Shown: positions 1-8,565 of the stretch, one piece after another | How the letters are laid out: each line of letters starts with the position of its first letter | Position numbering within the stretch: the first letter of the stretch is position 1 | Assembly (NCBI RefSeq): GCF_018139565.1 | Contig: NZ_JAGSPK010000002.1 | Span: 868,001-932,000, forward strand | DNA from: Cognatundibacterium rivi | GTDB taxonomy: Bacteria; Pseudomonadota; Gammaproteobacteria; Burkholderiales; Burkholderiaceae_D | Length of the DNA stretch: 64,000 bases | Reading direction: 5' to 3' | Notes under the pieces: generated by a model | The model's database searches: none | Seen by the model: the letters and a program-made list of their open reading frames with translations, nothing else | Told to the model about the DNA's origin: nothing | Position numbers and translations under genes: made by a program

Positions 1-1
1 A

Positions 2-1978
2 CTGGCAAGTCTGAAGCTCAATGACATCGCTCTGGATCGCGTTGACCGCCGCCAGTTACCACAATCAGTCCGCGAAGAAGACGAGCAATATCCGTTAGGC
101 GCCACTCTGGGGCTGAGTGCGAATGGAGTCAAGTTGCCTGCGGGTGTTGTGCAAGCCAGTCAGTTTCAGGAACTGTTGCAAAACTGGACCGCTCACCTGC
201 CGCCGGATATTAACTTCGACAATCTGCCGATTCCATTCAGAGCAGTCGCTACTGATCTCGAAACCGGAAAAATGGTCGTCTTCAACAAAGGCTCATTGCA
301 CAAAGCGGTGCGCGCCAGCATGGCTGCGCCCGGCGTCTTTGCACCGATAGAAATAGACGGAAAATTATTATCCGACGGTGGCCTGGTTCGCAACCTGCCA
401 GTGGATATTGCACGTAACATGGGTGCAGATATCATCATTGCAGTGAATATAGGCACACCATTAATGCCAAGAGATCAGCTACAAACCTTGTTCAATGTCA
501 GTCAGCAGATGGTGAATATTCTGACAGAACAAAACGTCAATGTACAAAAAGGCCTGCTCCGCCCGGAAGACGTTCTGATTGAACCTCAGTTGGGCAATAT
601 CGGCTTCATGGATTTTGACCGTTCAAAAGAAGCCACGGCCATCGGTGAGAAAGCAACGCAGAATATCGCTGCCAAACTTGTCGCATTACAATTACCAGAT
701 CATCTGCATACAGCAACCCAGCAACTGCGTCTGAATCCGCAACTTCCTCCATTACGCATAGGATTTGTTGACATCGAAACTAATGGCGCGATCCCTGAGA
801 GCGACATCCGGCGTCAGTTATCGATTAAAGTCGGGACGATGTACGACGCCGAAGAAATCAATCGTAAACTTGCCATTCTGAATAATGCGCGTGAATTTGA
901 CAGTATTAACCACGAGCTCGTTCAGCGCGGTGACGAATATGGCATTCGCATTAATGCGACCGGACGAAACTGGGGGCCACACTTCCTGCGTTTTGGTCTG
1001 AGTCTGTCAAGTGGCTTTGAAGGCGCTGGCGGATACAGGCTGCAAGTCGGTCACCGCCGCCCCTGGCTGACTGCAGGTGGACTTGAATGGCGAAATGACA
1101 TCGAATTCGGCAACATGATCAATTTGCGCACAGAATTGCGTCAGCCACTGTTTGAACGTGAGGGGATGTATGCTGCCCCCTATCTTGCCTATAACGAAAA
1201 TACGCTGAACTACTATAAAGACGGAGTCAGGCTCGCAGAATACACTTTGCGCTCGGAAAAAGCCGGCGTTGATCTCGCCTTCCGTATCGGCGAACAAAGC
1301 GTTCTGGGCGAAGCTCGGGTCGGCGTGAATTTTAATAGCTACAGCGTTCGTCCTAAGCTCGGCGGCTTACTGATCAATAATCTGGATGGCAGTCAGTCAA
1401 ACGGCAACCTGCCCAGCGCCGACCTACAGCAGGTTGGCATCAAAACCAGCGTCATCATCGATCAGCTCAGCGACCCCAGTTTTCCGCGCGAAGGCTACAA
1501 ATTCGACAGTAGCCTGTTTGTTGGTTTAAACAGTCCGAAAAAAACTTACCAGGAACTGAGTCTGAATACGATATGGGCCAAAAGTGTCAACAATCATAGC
1601 GTCAATCTGAAGCTCAGCGCTGCTGGCTTATTTCAGAACGATGCGCAAATCCGGGGAATAGGTTCTATGCTAGGCGGTTTTCAAAAGCTTTCAGCCTATC
1701 AACCTGATCAGTTCAGCGGTAACTACATGCTATATGGCAGCGCCACGTATTTATTACGTGCTGTGAATTTTGAAATGGCGGGACAAAGCCTGTTTCTCGG
1801 CACCTCGTTAGAAGCGGGCAATACCTGGAACACCAGCAAAGAAATAACTGCGGCATCTTTACGTAAAAGCATGAGTCTGTTTGCCGGATTCAACAGCTTT
1901 ATCGGCCCTATCTACCTCGGCTTCGCTTTTGGACAAAATGGTGCGAGAAATATTTTCTTTCAGCTGGGCAGGCAATAA
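2..1978 (+). CDS. Patatin-like phospholipase with POTRA and outer-membrane barrel, 5'-truncated
   Basis: The reading frame is open from base 2, so the gene starts before the window; the first possible in-window start (TTG at 134) lies inside the domain and is not the true start. The N-terminal part is the second half of a patatin-like serine hydrolase domain: it carries the S-D-G-G-L-V-R-N-L-P segment with the Asp of the Ser-Asp dyad, while the G-x-S-x-G serine must lie upstream. A POTRA-like stretch (LRIGFVDIETNGAIPESDI) follows, then about 350 residues of alternating polar/hydrophobic strands typical of an Omp85/TamA-type 16-strand barrel. This layout is that of PlpD-type (type Vd) autotransporters, which place a lipase domain at the cell surface. 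Substrate specificity cannot be read here. A strong terminator follows directly. Confidence 0.85.
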   Translation: MASLKLNDIALDRVDRRQLPQSVREEDEQYPLGATLGLSANGVKLPAGVVQASQFQELLQNWTAHLPPDINFDNLPIPFRAVATDLETGKMVVFNKGSLHKAVRASMAAPGVFAPIEIDGKLLSDGGLVRNLPVDIARNMGADIIIAVNIGTPLMPRDQLQTLFNVSQQMVNILTEQNVNVQKGLLRPEDVLIEPQLGNIGFMDFDRSKEATAIGEKATQNIAAKLVALQLPDHLHTATQQLRLNPQLPPLRIGFVDIETNGAIPESDIRRQLSIKVGTMYDAEEINRKLAILNNAREFDSINHELVQRGDEYGIRINATGRNWGPHFLRFGLSLSSGFEGAGGYRLQVGHRRPWLTAGGLEWRNDIEFGNMINLRTELRQPLFEREGMYAAPYLAYNENTLNYYKDGVRLAEYTLRSEKAGVDLAFRIGEQSVLGEARVGVNFNSYSVRPKLGGLLINNLDGSQSNGNLPSADLQQVGIKTSVIIDQLSDPSFPREGYKFDSSLFVGLNSPKKTYQELSLNTIWAKSVNNHSVNLKLSAAGLFQNDAQIRGIGSMLGGFQKLSAYQPDQFSGNYMLYGSATYLLRAVNFEMAGQSLFLGTSLEAGNTWNTSKEITAASLRKSMSLFAGFNSFIGPIYLGFAFGQNGARNIFFQLGRQ

Positions 1979-1986
1979 TAAAAAAA

Positions 1987-2019
1987 CAGCGATGCCGGAT
2001 AGCATCGCTGTTTTTTTTT
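1987..2019 (+). terminator. Rho-independent terminator of the patatin gene
   Basis: Perfect 9-bp stem CAGCGATGC / GCATCGCTG with a 6-nt loop, followed by nine T residues. It begins 8 bases after the stop codon of the patatin-like gene. Confidence 0.92.
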
Positions 2020-2091
2020 CGAAAAAGTGGTTTAAAAACGATGGCGTAACTTGACGAGCGACGCAGTTTTTACTCAATAAGAGGTGACATG

Positions 2092-3081
2092 TCAGACTCC
2101 GTCCGCCTCAACAACACTTTGATCAATCGCACCGAAAATTGATTTTCCATTTTTATCCAGCATTTCGATTTTAATGCTGTCGCCATATTGCATGAATGGC
2201 GTCAGGGGCTCACCAGTGGCGATCATCTCCAGTGCACGTTTTTCAGCGATGCAGCTATATCCCTTTGCCGCATCCTTATTCGATACAGTTCCCGAACCGA
2301 CGATGGAACCAGCTCGTACATTCCGTGTTTTGCACAAATGGGTAATCAATTGCGGGAAAGAAAACACCATATCTACGCCGGCATTCGGCTGCCCGACAAG
2401 ATTGCCGTTCCAGCTGGATCGCAGCGGCAGATGGACTTTCCCATCCTTCCACGCATCACCCAATTCATCAGGCGTTACCGCTACCGGAGAAAAACTGGTC
2501 GCAGGCTTAGACTGCAAAAAACCGAATCCTTTTGCCAGTTCTGCTGGAATCAGATTCCGCAACGAGACATCATTCACCAGCATCAGTAAGCGTATCGCTT
2601 CCCCTGCATGCTGCACTTTCACTCCCATTGGGACATCGCCAGTAATGACCGCGATTTCACTTTCAAAATCAATTCCCCATTCCGCTGAGCACATAACAAT
2701 GTCATCGCAAGGCCCGATAAAATCATCGCTGCCGCCCTGATACATCAAAGGATCATGCCAAAAACTATCCGGCATTTCGGCATTTCGGGCTTTGCGCACC
2801 AGCTCAACGTGATTCACATACGATGAACCATCCGCCCATTGAAAAGCGCGCGGCAAAGGCGCCATGCAATTCTGCGACTCAAACTCAAAACTATTCACCG
2901 CTCTGCCAGCGTTTAATCTGTCATACAACTCACCGAGTTGGGGAGCAATGAAATTCCAATCGTCCAGCGCACGCTGCAATGTTGGCGCAATACCGTCCGC
3001 GATACAGGCCGTTTTTAAATCCCTGGCCACAACCACTAATTGTCCATCACGCGATCCATCTTTAAGAGTAGCAAGTTTCAT
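2092..3081 (-). CDS. Fumarylacetoacetate hydrolase (FAH) family protein
   Basis: A 329-residue protein starting MKLATLKDGSRDGQLVVVA, a beginning typical of proteobacterial fumarylacetoacetase-like FAH proteins. Family members cleave C-C bonds in 2-keto or acyl-pyruvate compounds with a divalent metal. The acidic metal-binding segment is visible (GIDFESEIAVITGDVPMG), as is the glycine-rich segment GSIVGSGTVSNKD. I chose the ATG at 3081 because a CAGGA box lies 6 bases upstream; the frame stays open to 3261, but the upstream ATG at 3087 sits directly on that box and the extra N-terminal residues resemble no FAH domain. It stands alone, divergent from the DUF885 gene, with about 205 bp between them for both promoters. 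The exact substrate is not known; a role in aromatic amino-acid breakdown is only an inference. Confidence 0.85.
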   Translation of the reverse strand: MKLATLKDGSRDGQLVVVARDLKTACIADGIAPTLQRALDDWNFIAPQLGELYDRLNAGRAVNSFEFESQNCMAPLPRAFQWADGSSYVNHVELVRKARNAEMPDSFWHDPLMYQGGSDDFIGPCDDIVMCSAEWGIDFESEIAVITGDVPMGVKVQHAGEAIRLLMLVNDVSLRNLIPAELAKGFGFLQSKPATSFSPVAVTPDELGDAWKDGKVHLPLRSSWNGNLVGQPNAGVDMVFSFPQLITHLCKTRNVRAGSIVGSGTVSNKDAAKGYSCIAEKRALEMIATGEPLTPFMQYGDSIKIEMLDKNGKSIFGAIDQSVVEADGV

Positions 3082-3286
3082 CAACATTCCTGAGGTAATT
3101 CGGTTAAATCTGATTTTACCTGAAGATGTTTCAGGTAAATTGCGTAAGCATGGTGCTGACAATAAATTGCTCGGAACAAAGAGACATGCTGACATAAAAT
3201 AGCAGCCAGACTCGCCAGCTAAAAACCATTTAACACCACTTACTAGTGAGAATGCTGGCATATACTATTTTTCAGGACATCATCAC

Positions 3287-5128
3287 ATGTTGCTACGTCG
3301 TTCAATCTCTTTATCTGTGCTTGCTCTCAGCATCAGTTGCCTGGGCAGCGGAATACCTTTAACGTACGCAGAAAATCTGCCATCGTCGGCAGCAGCGCCA
3401 ACACACGCAGCGCATTCCGTCACTGCAGCGAAAAAACTGGCGGCACTGGCGGAGCGTTACTATGAAACACAGGCTCAATTTGAACCGATAGCCGCGACCT
3501 ATAACGGCGACAGCCGCTACGACGACAAATTGCCCCAGACTTTAAATCCGCTAATCAAGGCAAAACAAATAGCCCAGTTGAGTCAGATATCAAAAGCACT
3601 GTCGGCTATCCGGCGCAATGCACTGAGCACGCCTGATCAGGTGACTTATGATTGCCTGCAATTTGAAATCGCAGCAGCCATTCGCATGTCGAAATTTAAC
3701 GACAGGCTCATGCCAGTCAATCAAATGGATAACGTGCCACTGACACTGGCACATTTCGCCAGTGGGCAAAGTGCGCAATTGCTAAAGACCGTTCCCCAAT
3801 ACGACAATTATCTGAACCGGATCCGGCAGTTGCCAGAATGGTTGCAACAGGCAAGCACCAATATGCGCGAAGGAATGCGTCGTAAGATTGTGCTGCCAAA
3901 AGCATTGGTGATTTCAATGTTGCCTCAGTTCGCGCAACTGGTAACAGAACAGGCAACTGAACATCCGTACTATCTTCCGGTCAAAAATTTTCCGGCGGAA
4001 TTTACCGAGGCAGACAAACTGCGCCTGAGCAAAGTCTATCAATCCACGATACAAGAACAAGTGCTGCCTGCGCTACGCCGCTTTAATCAATTCCTGAAAG
4101 ACGAGTATTTACCTGCAAGCCGCGAAAGTACAGGATGGAGCGCTTTGCCGGGCGGTGCACAGTGGTATCAGGCCTGGGTCGAGGATCAGACGACAACACA
4201 TCTGACACCAGAACAAATTCATGCGACCGGACTTAAAGAAGTCGCCCGCATCCAGCGTGAATACGCGGCTCTGGGGCCGAAGCTCGGCTATCAGGGCAAA
4301 CCTGAATCCCTGCCTGAATGGATGGAAGCGCAAACAAGCTACCGCCCATTCAAAACCGAAAAAGAAGTGCTCGACGCTTATATTGCGATTGATGGCATTG
4401 TCAGAAAAAAGCTGCCGGAATTCTTTGAAAAAACGCCAAAAGCAGCACTGGAAATTCGCCCTGAACCAGAAATCAGCCGCGAAACAGCATCCGACCACTA
4501 CACAGCACCAGCTATTGATGGCTCTCGCCCAGGCGTATTCTGGGCGGTGATAAATAAGCCTGAGGATTACGCCACCACCGGAATGAAAACCTTATTCCTG
4601 CACGAAGGGCAACCGGGGCATCATTTTCATCTGGCGACCTTACAAGAGTTAGATGTGCCGAAATTCCGCAAGGTCGGCGGCAATAATGCCTATACAGAAG
4701 GCTGGGCGCTTTATGCGGAAACCCTGGGGCGTGAAATGGGTTTGTTTGAAAATGACCCAGCGGCCTATTATGGTCATCTGAGCGATGAGATGCTGCGCGC
4801 GACCCGACTGGTTGTCGATACCGGCATGCACGCCAAAGGCTGGACCCGCGAACAGGGAATCCAATACCTGCAACAGACACTGGGATACAGTGAAGCCGTT
4901 TCGCGCCAATGTATAGAACGCTATATGGCATGGCCGGGACAGGCATTAGGATACAAGATAGGCTCACTCAAAATTATGGAATTACGCCGGAAAGCACAAG
5001 ACACGCTCGGTGATCGTTTTGACTTGCGACGTTTCCACAATGTCGTATTGAGCGATGGCACGCTACCACTATCCTTGCTTGAAACAAAGGTATTGAAGTG
5101 GATCAATGACCAGAAACAAATGAAATAA
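3287..5128 (+). CDS. DUF885 family secreted metallopeptidase-like protein
   Basis: A 613-residue protein with a cleavable signal sequence in the first 28 residues (hydrophobic stretch SLSVLALSISCLGSG, then a polar part), so probably periplasmic. The DUF885 hallmark is present: H439-E440-G-Q-P-G-H445-H, a metal-binding motif of the H-E-x-x-P-G-H kind. Downstream follows A-Y-T-E471-G-W-A-L-Y-A-E with the likely third zinc ligand. Length matches the family (about 600). Members are predicted zinc peptidases, but few substrates are proven. The ATG at 3287 has an AGGA box about 9 bases upstream. Monocistronic, divergent from the FAH gene and followed by a 12-bp palindrome. Confidence 0.85.
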   Translation: MLLRRSISLSVLALSISCLGSGIPLTYAENLPSSAAAPTHAAHSVTAAKKLAALAERYYETQAQFEPIAATYNGDSRYDDKLPQTLNPLIKAKQIAQLSQISKALSAIRRNALSTPDQVTYDCLQFEIAAAIRMSKFNDRLMPVNQMDNVPLTLAHFASGQSAQLLKTVPQYDNYLNRIRQLPEWLQQASTNMREGMRRKIVLPKALVISMLPQFAQLVTEQATEHPYYLPVKNFPAEFTEADKLRLSKVYQSTIQEQVLPALRRFNQFLKDEYLPASRESTGWSALPGGAQWYQAWVEDQTTTHLTPEQIHATGLKEVARIQREYAALGPKLGYQGKPESLPEWMEAQTSYRPFKTEKEVLDAYIAIDGIVRKKLPEFFEKTPKAALEIRPEPEISRETASDHYTAPAIDGSRPGVFWAVINKPEDYATTGMKTLFLHEGQPGHHFHLATLQELDVPKFRKVGGNNAYTEGWALYAETLGREMGLFENDPAAYYGHLSDEMLRATRLVVDTGMHAKGWTREQGIQYLQQTLGYSEAVSRQCIERYMAWPGQALGYKIGSLKIMELRRKAQDTLGDRFDLRRFHNVVLSDGTLPLSLLETKVLKWINDQKQMK

Positions 5129-5203
5129 AAAATGAAATAAACAAAGAAACATTTACGTATTTTTACAGAAGCTTGATTGACCTTCAGTGTCAAGTCGAGC
5201 AGA

Positions 5204-5230
5204 ATGAGGCAATGATATTCATTGCCTCAT
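5204..5230. repeat. Perfect 12-bp inverted repeat with 3-nt loop
   Basis: ATGAGGCAATGA / TCATTGCCTCAT separated by TAT, about 75 bases after the DUF885 stop. There is no T-run behind it on either strand, so it is not a canonical terminator. It could be an RNA 3'-end stabiliser for the upstream gene or a protein-binding palindrome in front of the HDOD gene. Confidence 0.6.
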
Positions 5231-5382
5231 AACTTCATTGTTAAAATTAACACTTACAATGTAATGAATGGTATTTGGGGCTGAGCCGCAGCAACGGTGA
5301 CAGAAGCAGTAAATCGAGTTTTCTCTCTCCGGTGGTGTAGCAGGCAAACGCAAACCGGAAACATCAGCGACGTTTAACCAAC

Positions 5383-6276
5383 ATGACCTCTGCGATGAAC
5401 AGATCCACAGCGCTTAAATACATTGTTGAACAAGCCAACAACGGCGACCTGGTATTCCCCACGAATATCGCTGCGTCCGTGAAAATTCAACAAGCGATCA
5501 AAGACCCCGAATGTTCAGCAGATCTTGCTGCCAGGCTGGTAATGAATGAGCCGCTGCTGGCGGCACGCGTGGTGGCAACGGCAAACTCTGCAGCGTATAG
5601 CAGGGGCAATATCGTCAACAACGTGAAAGCAGCGATCAACCGTGTTGGGTTTGCCACCCTGAACGCAATAGTGGCGTCGATTGTGGTCCGGCAGTTAGCC
5701 GGCAGCAGCAAAGACAGACATATTCAGGGCATGGTCAGTACGTTGTGGGAGCATTCAGCGCAAGTTGCCGCGCTGTCACGGGTCATTGCACGCAAAATCA
5801 CGAAAGTTGATCCAGAAACGGCGATGTTCGCTGGTATCGTGCATGAAGTCGGTAATTTCTATCTGTTATCGCGTGCCGAAGAATTCCCATCTTTACTCGA
5901 AATCGAATATCCAATCATAGAAGCAAGCGAAAAATCGGTGTCTGAAGATCCGCTGGATGAGGACGAGGGTGATTCAAGCGAAGCGATTATTGGTCGTGCG
6001 GTCATCCAGACTCTGCAACTACCGCCAACCGTCGTGGAAGCGCTGGAGGCTCTGTGGTTTGGCTTGCGGGCAATGCCACCAGAAACGCTGGGCGACACCA
6101 TCTTACTGGCGAATGAGCTGGCCAGAACAAAATCACCGTTTGACTACAATTCTTATGCAGAAGCAGGACAATTCGCGTCCGAAATCGATTTTGTTGTCGG
6201 CGACGGTACGCTCAACAGCATACTGGAAGAGTCTGACGAAGAGGTCAGCAGCCTGACATCGGCGCTGCTGGTGTAA
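5383..6276 (+). CDS. HDOD domain-containing protein
   Basis: A 297-residue protein made almost entirely of one HDOD domain, a degenerate HD-type fold used in signalling. Typical stretches are visible: A-A-R-V-V-A-T-A-N-S-A-A-Y, the I-N-R-V-G segment, and L-W-E-H-S-A-Q-V-A-A-L followed by F-A-G-I-V-H-E-V-G-N-F. The metal-binding HD pair reads H-E, in line with the non-catalytic nature of HDOD proteins. A second in-frame ATG at 5395 is possible; neither start has a convincing ribosome-binding site. No other signalling domain is attached. HDOD proteins often act in chemotaxis, c-di-GMP or stress signalling, but the partner here is not evident. The gene ends at a bidirectional terminator shared with prpE. 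Confidence 0.85.
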   Translation: MTSAMNRSTALKYIVEQANNGDLVFPTNIAASVKIQQAIKDPECSADLAARLVMNEPLLAARVVATANSAAYSRGNIVNNVKAAINRVGFATLNAIVASIVVRQLAGSSKDRHIQGMVSTLWEHSAQVAALSRVIARKITKVDPETAMFAGIVHEVGNFYLLSRAEEFPSLLEIEYPIIEASEKSVSEDPLDEDEGDSSEAIIGRAVIQTLQLPPTVVEALEALWFGLRAMPPETLGDTILLANELARTKSPFDYNSYAEAGQFASEIDFVVGDGTLNSILEESDEEVSSLTSALLV

Positions 6277-6294
6277 AACAACAACAGTAAAAAA

Positions 6295-6332
6295 GAGGTG
6301 GATATGCGGTCTATGCATATCCACCTCTTTTT
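6295..6332. terminator. Bidirectional rho-independent terminator between HDOD gene and prpE
   Basis: A 13-bp perfect stem GAGGTGGATATGC / GCATATCCACCTC with a 7-nt loop. It is flanked by an A-run on the left (from 6289) and a T-run on the right, so it can terminate the rightward HDOD transcript and the leftward prpE transcript. Confidence 0.92.
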
Positions 6333-6349
6333 ATGCTGAGAACATCTGA

Positions 6350-8245
6350 CTATACCTTCTGCCCAACCACATCCTTGATTTGCGCTAATGAATGCGGATC
6401 TTCTATCGTCGTCAGATCGCCCGCATCCCGTCCTTCGCAAATCGCTTGTATCGAGCGGCGCAGTAATTTACCCGAACGGGTTTTAGGCAACATTCCAACA
6501 AAATACACACGAGATGGTCTGGCAACCGCACCAAGTTGCTTATCTACAACAGCCATCACCTCCGCTTCCAATGCCTGTTTTTGCTCTGGCGTTGTCGCAG
6601 CATCAGGATGCTTCAGTGTCGCGAAAGCGACAGCAACCTGCCCTTTGAGCTTATCTTCAACACCGACCACAGCAACTTCAGAAATCTGCGGATGACTGGA
6701 AATACTCTCTTCGATTTCACGTGTACCAAGACGATGGCCAGCAACATTAATCACATCGTCGGTGCGGCCGAGAATGAAGTAATAGCCATCTTCATCTTTG
6801 ATGCCCCAGTCAAAGGTTGAATACAACTGTTCATGGGCAAAATTTGCCCAGTAGGTACTGACGAAACGCTGGTCATCGCCATACACCGTTTGCATACAAC
6901 CCGGCGGCAAAGGACCACGAATCGCCACGACGCCTTTTTCATTCGGGCCGCATTCGGCTCCCGTCATTTCATTAATGATCTGAACGTTGTAACCATACAT
7001 CGCGACACCGGGGCTGCCCAGCCGTGTCGGCGTATTCTCAATCGCGCGGGCGACCGACAGAATTGGCCAGCCAGTTTCTGTCTGCCAGTAATTATCAATA
7101 ATCGGCACACCAAGCTCGGTCGCAATCCAGCTAGAGGTTGTTTCATCCAACGGCTCCCCCGCCAGATAGAGCGCCTTCAGCGAAGATAAATCATATTTCT
7201 TCATCAGTTCAGGCGGATGTTTTTTCAGCACACGGATCGCTGTCGGCGCAGAAAACATACGCGTCACTTTGTATTTTTCAACGATGCTCCACCAGATGCC
7301 AGCATCGGGACGTATCGGTGTGCCTTCGTACATAATCGTCGCCATCCCCGCAATCAGTGGGCCATAGACGATATAAGAATGCCCAACCACCCAGCCAATA
7401 TCGGATGTCGCAAAATAGGTTTCACCGGCGTTGCCGCAATAGATATGCTTCATGGATGCCGCCAATGCTACCGCGTACCCACCGACATCGCGCTGCACGC
7501 CTTTCGGTTTGCCAGTCGTGCCGGATGTGTACAGCACGTACGACATTTCGTTGGATTCCAGCCAGGTTACCGGCACCGGTGTCTGCATGTGTTGTGCACG
7601 CAATGCCGCGTAGTCGACGTCACGTCCCGCGACCAGCGTCATCGCATCGAGACCGCGATTCACAATCAACACATGCGCTGGCTTGTGTTCGGCCAACTCA
7701 ATCGCGTCGTTTAACAATGGCTTGTATGGAACAGCCTTGCCACCGCGCATGCCAGCGTCCGCCGAAACAACCAGTACCGGCTTAGCATCGTCAATACGGG
7801 TTGCCAGACTTTTTGAAGCAAAACCACCGAACACCACAGAATGCACGGCACCGATACGGGCACAAGCCAGCATCGCAAACGCCGCTTCCGCAATCATAGG
7901 CATATAAATCAGAACACGGTCACCGCGCTGCACACCCAGCGATAGCATGATGGCCGCCATGCGTTGCACTTCCTGATGCAACTCAGCAAAGCTATACACT
8001 TTCTCTGTATTGGTTTCGGTAGAAATCGCAATCAGCGCCGCTTTATCCGGCTGCGTTGCAACCCAGCGATCGACCGCGTTATAGCAAAGATTCGTTTCGC
8101 CGCCGACAAACCACTTGGCAAATGGTGGTTGGCTGGTATCAAGTACCTGCTGGTAAGGTTTGTGCCAGTCGATCAGTCTGGCCTGCTCATCCCAGAATGC
8201 AGATGGATTTTGTATCGACTGCTGATAAAACGCTGCGTATGACAT
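6350..8245 (-). CDS. prpE: Propionate-CoA ligase (propionyl-CoA synthetase)
   Basis: A 631-residue member of the ANL acyl-CoA synthetase family. It activates propionate to propionyl-CoA via propionyl-AMP, the entry step of the methylcitrate cycle. The N-terminal ACAS domain starts with Y-A-A-F-Y-x-x-S; the P-loop reads Y-T-S-G-T-T-G-K-P-K-G; the C-terminal A10 motif is T-R-S-G-K-L-L-R-R, whose Lys (about residue 593) is the catalytic, acetylatable lysine. The sequence is closer to PrpE than to acetyl-CoA synthetase (I-D-W-H-K-P-Y-Q-Q-V-L-D), and its place at the end of the prp block supports this. Start at 8245 has an AGGAGAG box. A minus-strand terminator separates it from prpF, so it may be transcribed partly by itself from the 320-bp gap. 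Confidence 0.93.
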   Translation of the reverse strand: MSYAAFYQQSIQNPSAFWDEQARLIDWHKPYQQVLDTSQPPFAKWFVGGETNLCYNAVDRWVATQPDKAALIAISTETNTEKVYSFAELHQEVQRMAAIMLSLGVQRGDRVLIYMPMIAEAAFAMLACARIGAVHSVVFGGFASKSLATRIDDAKPVLVVSADAGMRGGKAVPYKPLLNDAIELAEHKPAHVLIVNRGLDAMTLVAGRDVDYAALRAQHMQTPVPVTWLESNEMSYVLYTSGTTGKPKGVQRDVGGYAVALAASMKHIYCGNAGETYFATSDIGWVVGHSYIVYGPLIAGMATIMYEGTPIRPDAGIWWSIVEKYKVTRMFSAPTAIRVLKKHPPELMKKYDLSSLKALYLAGEPLDETTSSWIATELGVPIIDNYWQTETGWPILSVARAIENTPTRLGSPGVAMYGYNVQIINEMTGAECGPNEKGVVAIRGPLPPGCMQTVYGDDQRFVSTYWANFAHEQLYSTFDWGIKDEDGYYFILGRTDDVINVAGHRLGTREIEESISSHPQISEVAVVGVEDKLKGQVAVAFATLKHPDAATTPEQKQALEAEVMAVVDKQLGAVARPSRVYFVGMLPKTRSGKLLRRSIQAICEGRDAGDLTTIEDPHSLAQIKDVVGQKV

Positions 8246-8565
8246 ACTCTCTCCTATTTTTTATTGTGCTGCATTCCGGGTCAGCGAAATGCGAATGAAC
8301 CTGTAAGTTTTATGTAAGCGACCAAGAAAAAACGCGACCGTTTAACGGGTCGCGTCTGATGAATTTTTGCGTTATTTCTGAGCTTGAAGCACGATGCGAA
8401 TGCGAATATTTGCGTGATTTTTTCAGCATCGCTAGCAGCCGTTGCTGTAAGTGCCTTAGCCGCAAACAAAGCGACCGCAACATACACCGGCACTCTTTTC
8501 CCAAGAGCGCCAGCGTATTCAAGCAGTGAATGATGCGGTCAGTTGACATACGATGGTGTATAAAA
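8246..8565 (-). other. 320-bp gap between prpF and prpE with terminator
   Basis: No convincing gene. It holds the terminator at 8327-8354 and the prpE ribosome-binding site. Two short minus-strand frames exist (70 codons at 8281-8493, 79 codons at 8310-8549). The 70-codon one has a hydrophobic N-terminus but no clear ribosome-binding site and runs through the terminator, so I do not call it a gene. Confidence 0.6.
8327..8354 (-). terminator. Terminator after prpF
   Basis: Read on the minus strand: CGCGACC / GGTCGCG 7-bp stem, 8-nt loop, then six T residues. It lies about 210 bases after the prpF stop and about 80 bases before prpE, so it should end the main prp transcript or reduce read-through into prpE. 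Confidence 0.8.

Noticed and set aside
5270..5382. Possible c-di-GMP (GEMM) riboswitch before the HDOD gene, because of GGCAAACGCAAACC.
   Set aside because: Only one fragment resembles the consensus; the second conserved half and the P1/P2 pairing are missing.
8281..8549. Two short ORFs between prpF and prpE.
   Set aside because: They run across the terminator hairpin, lack ribosome-binding sites and show no protein-like conservation pattern.
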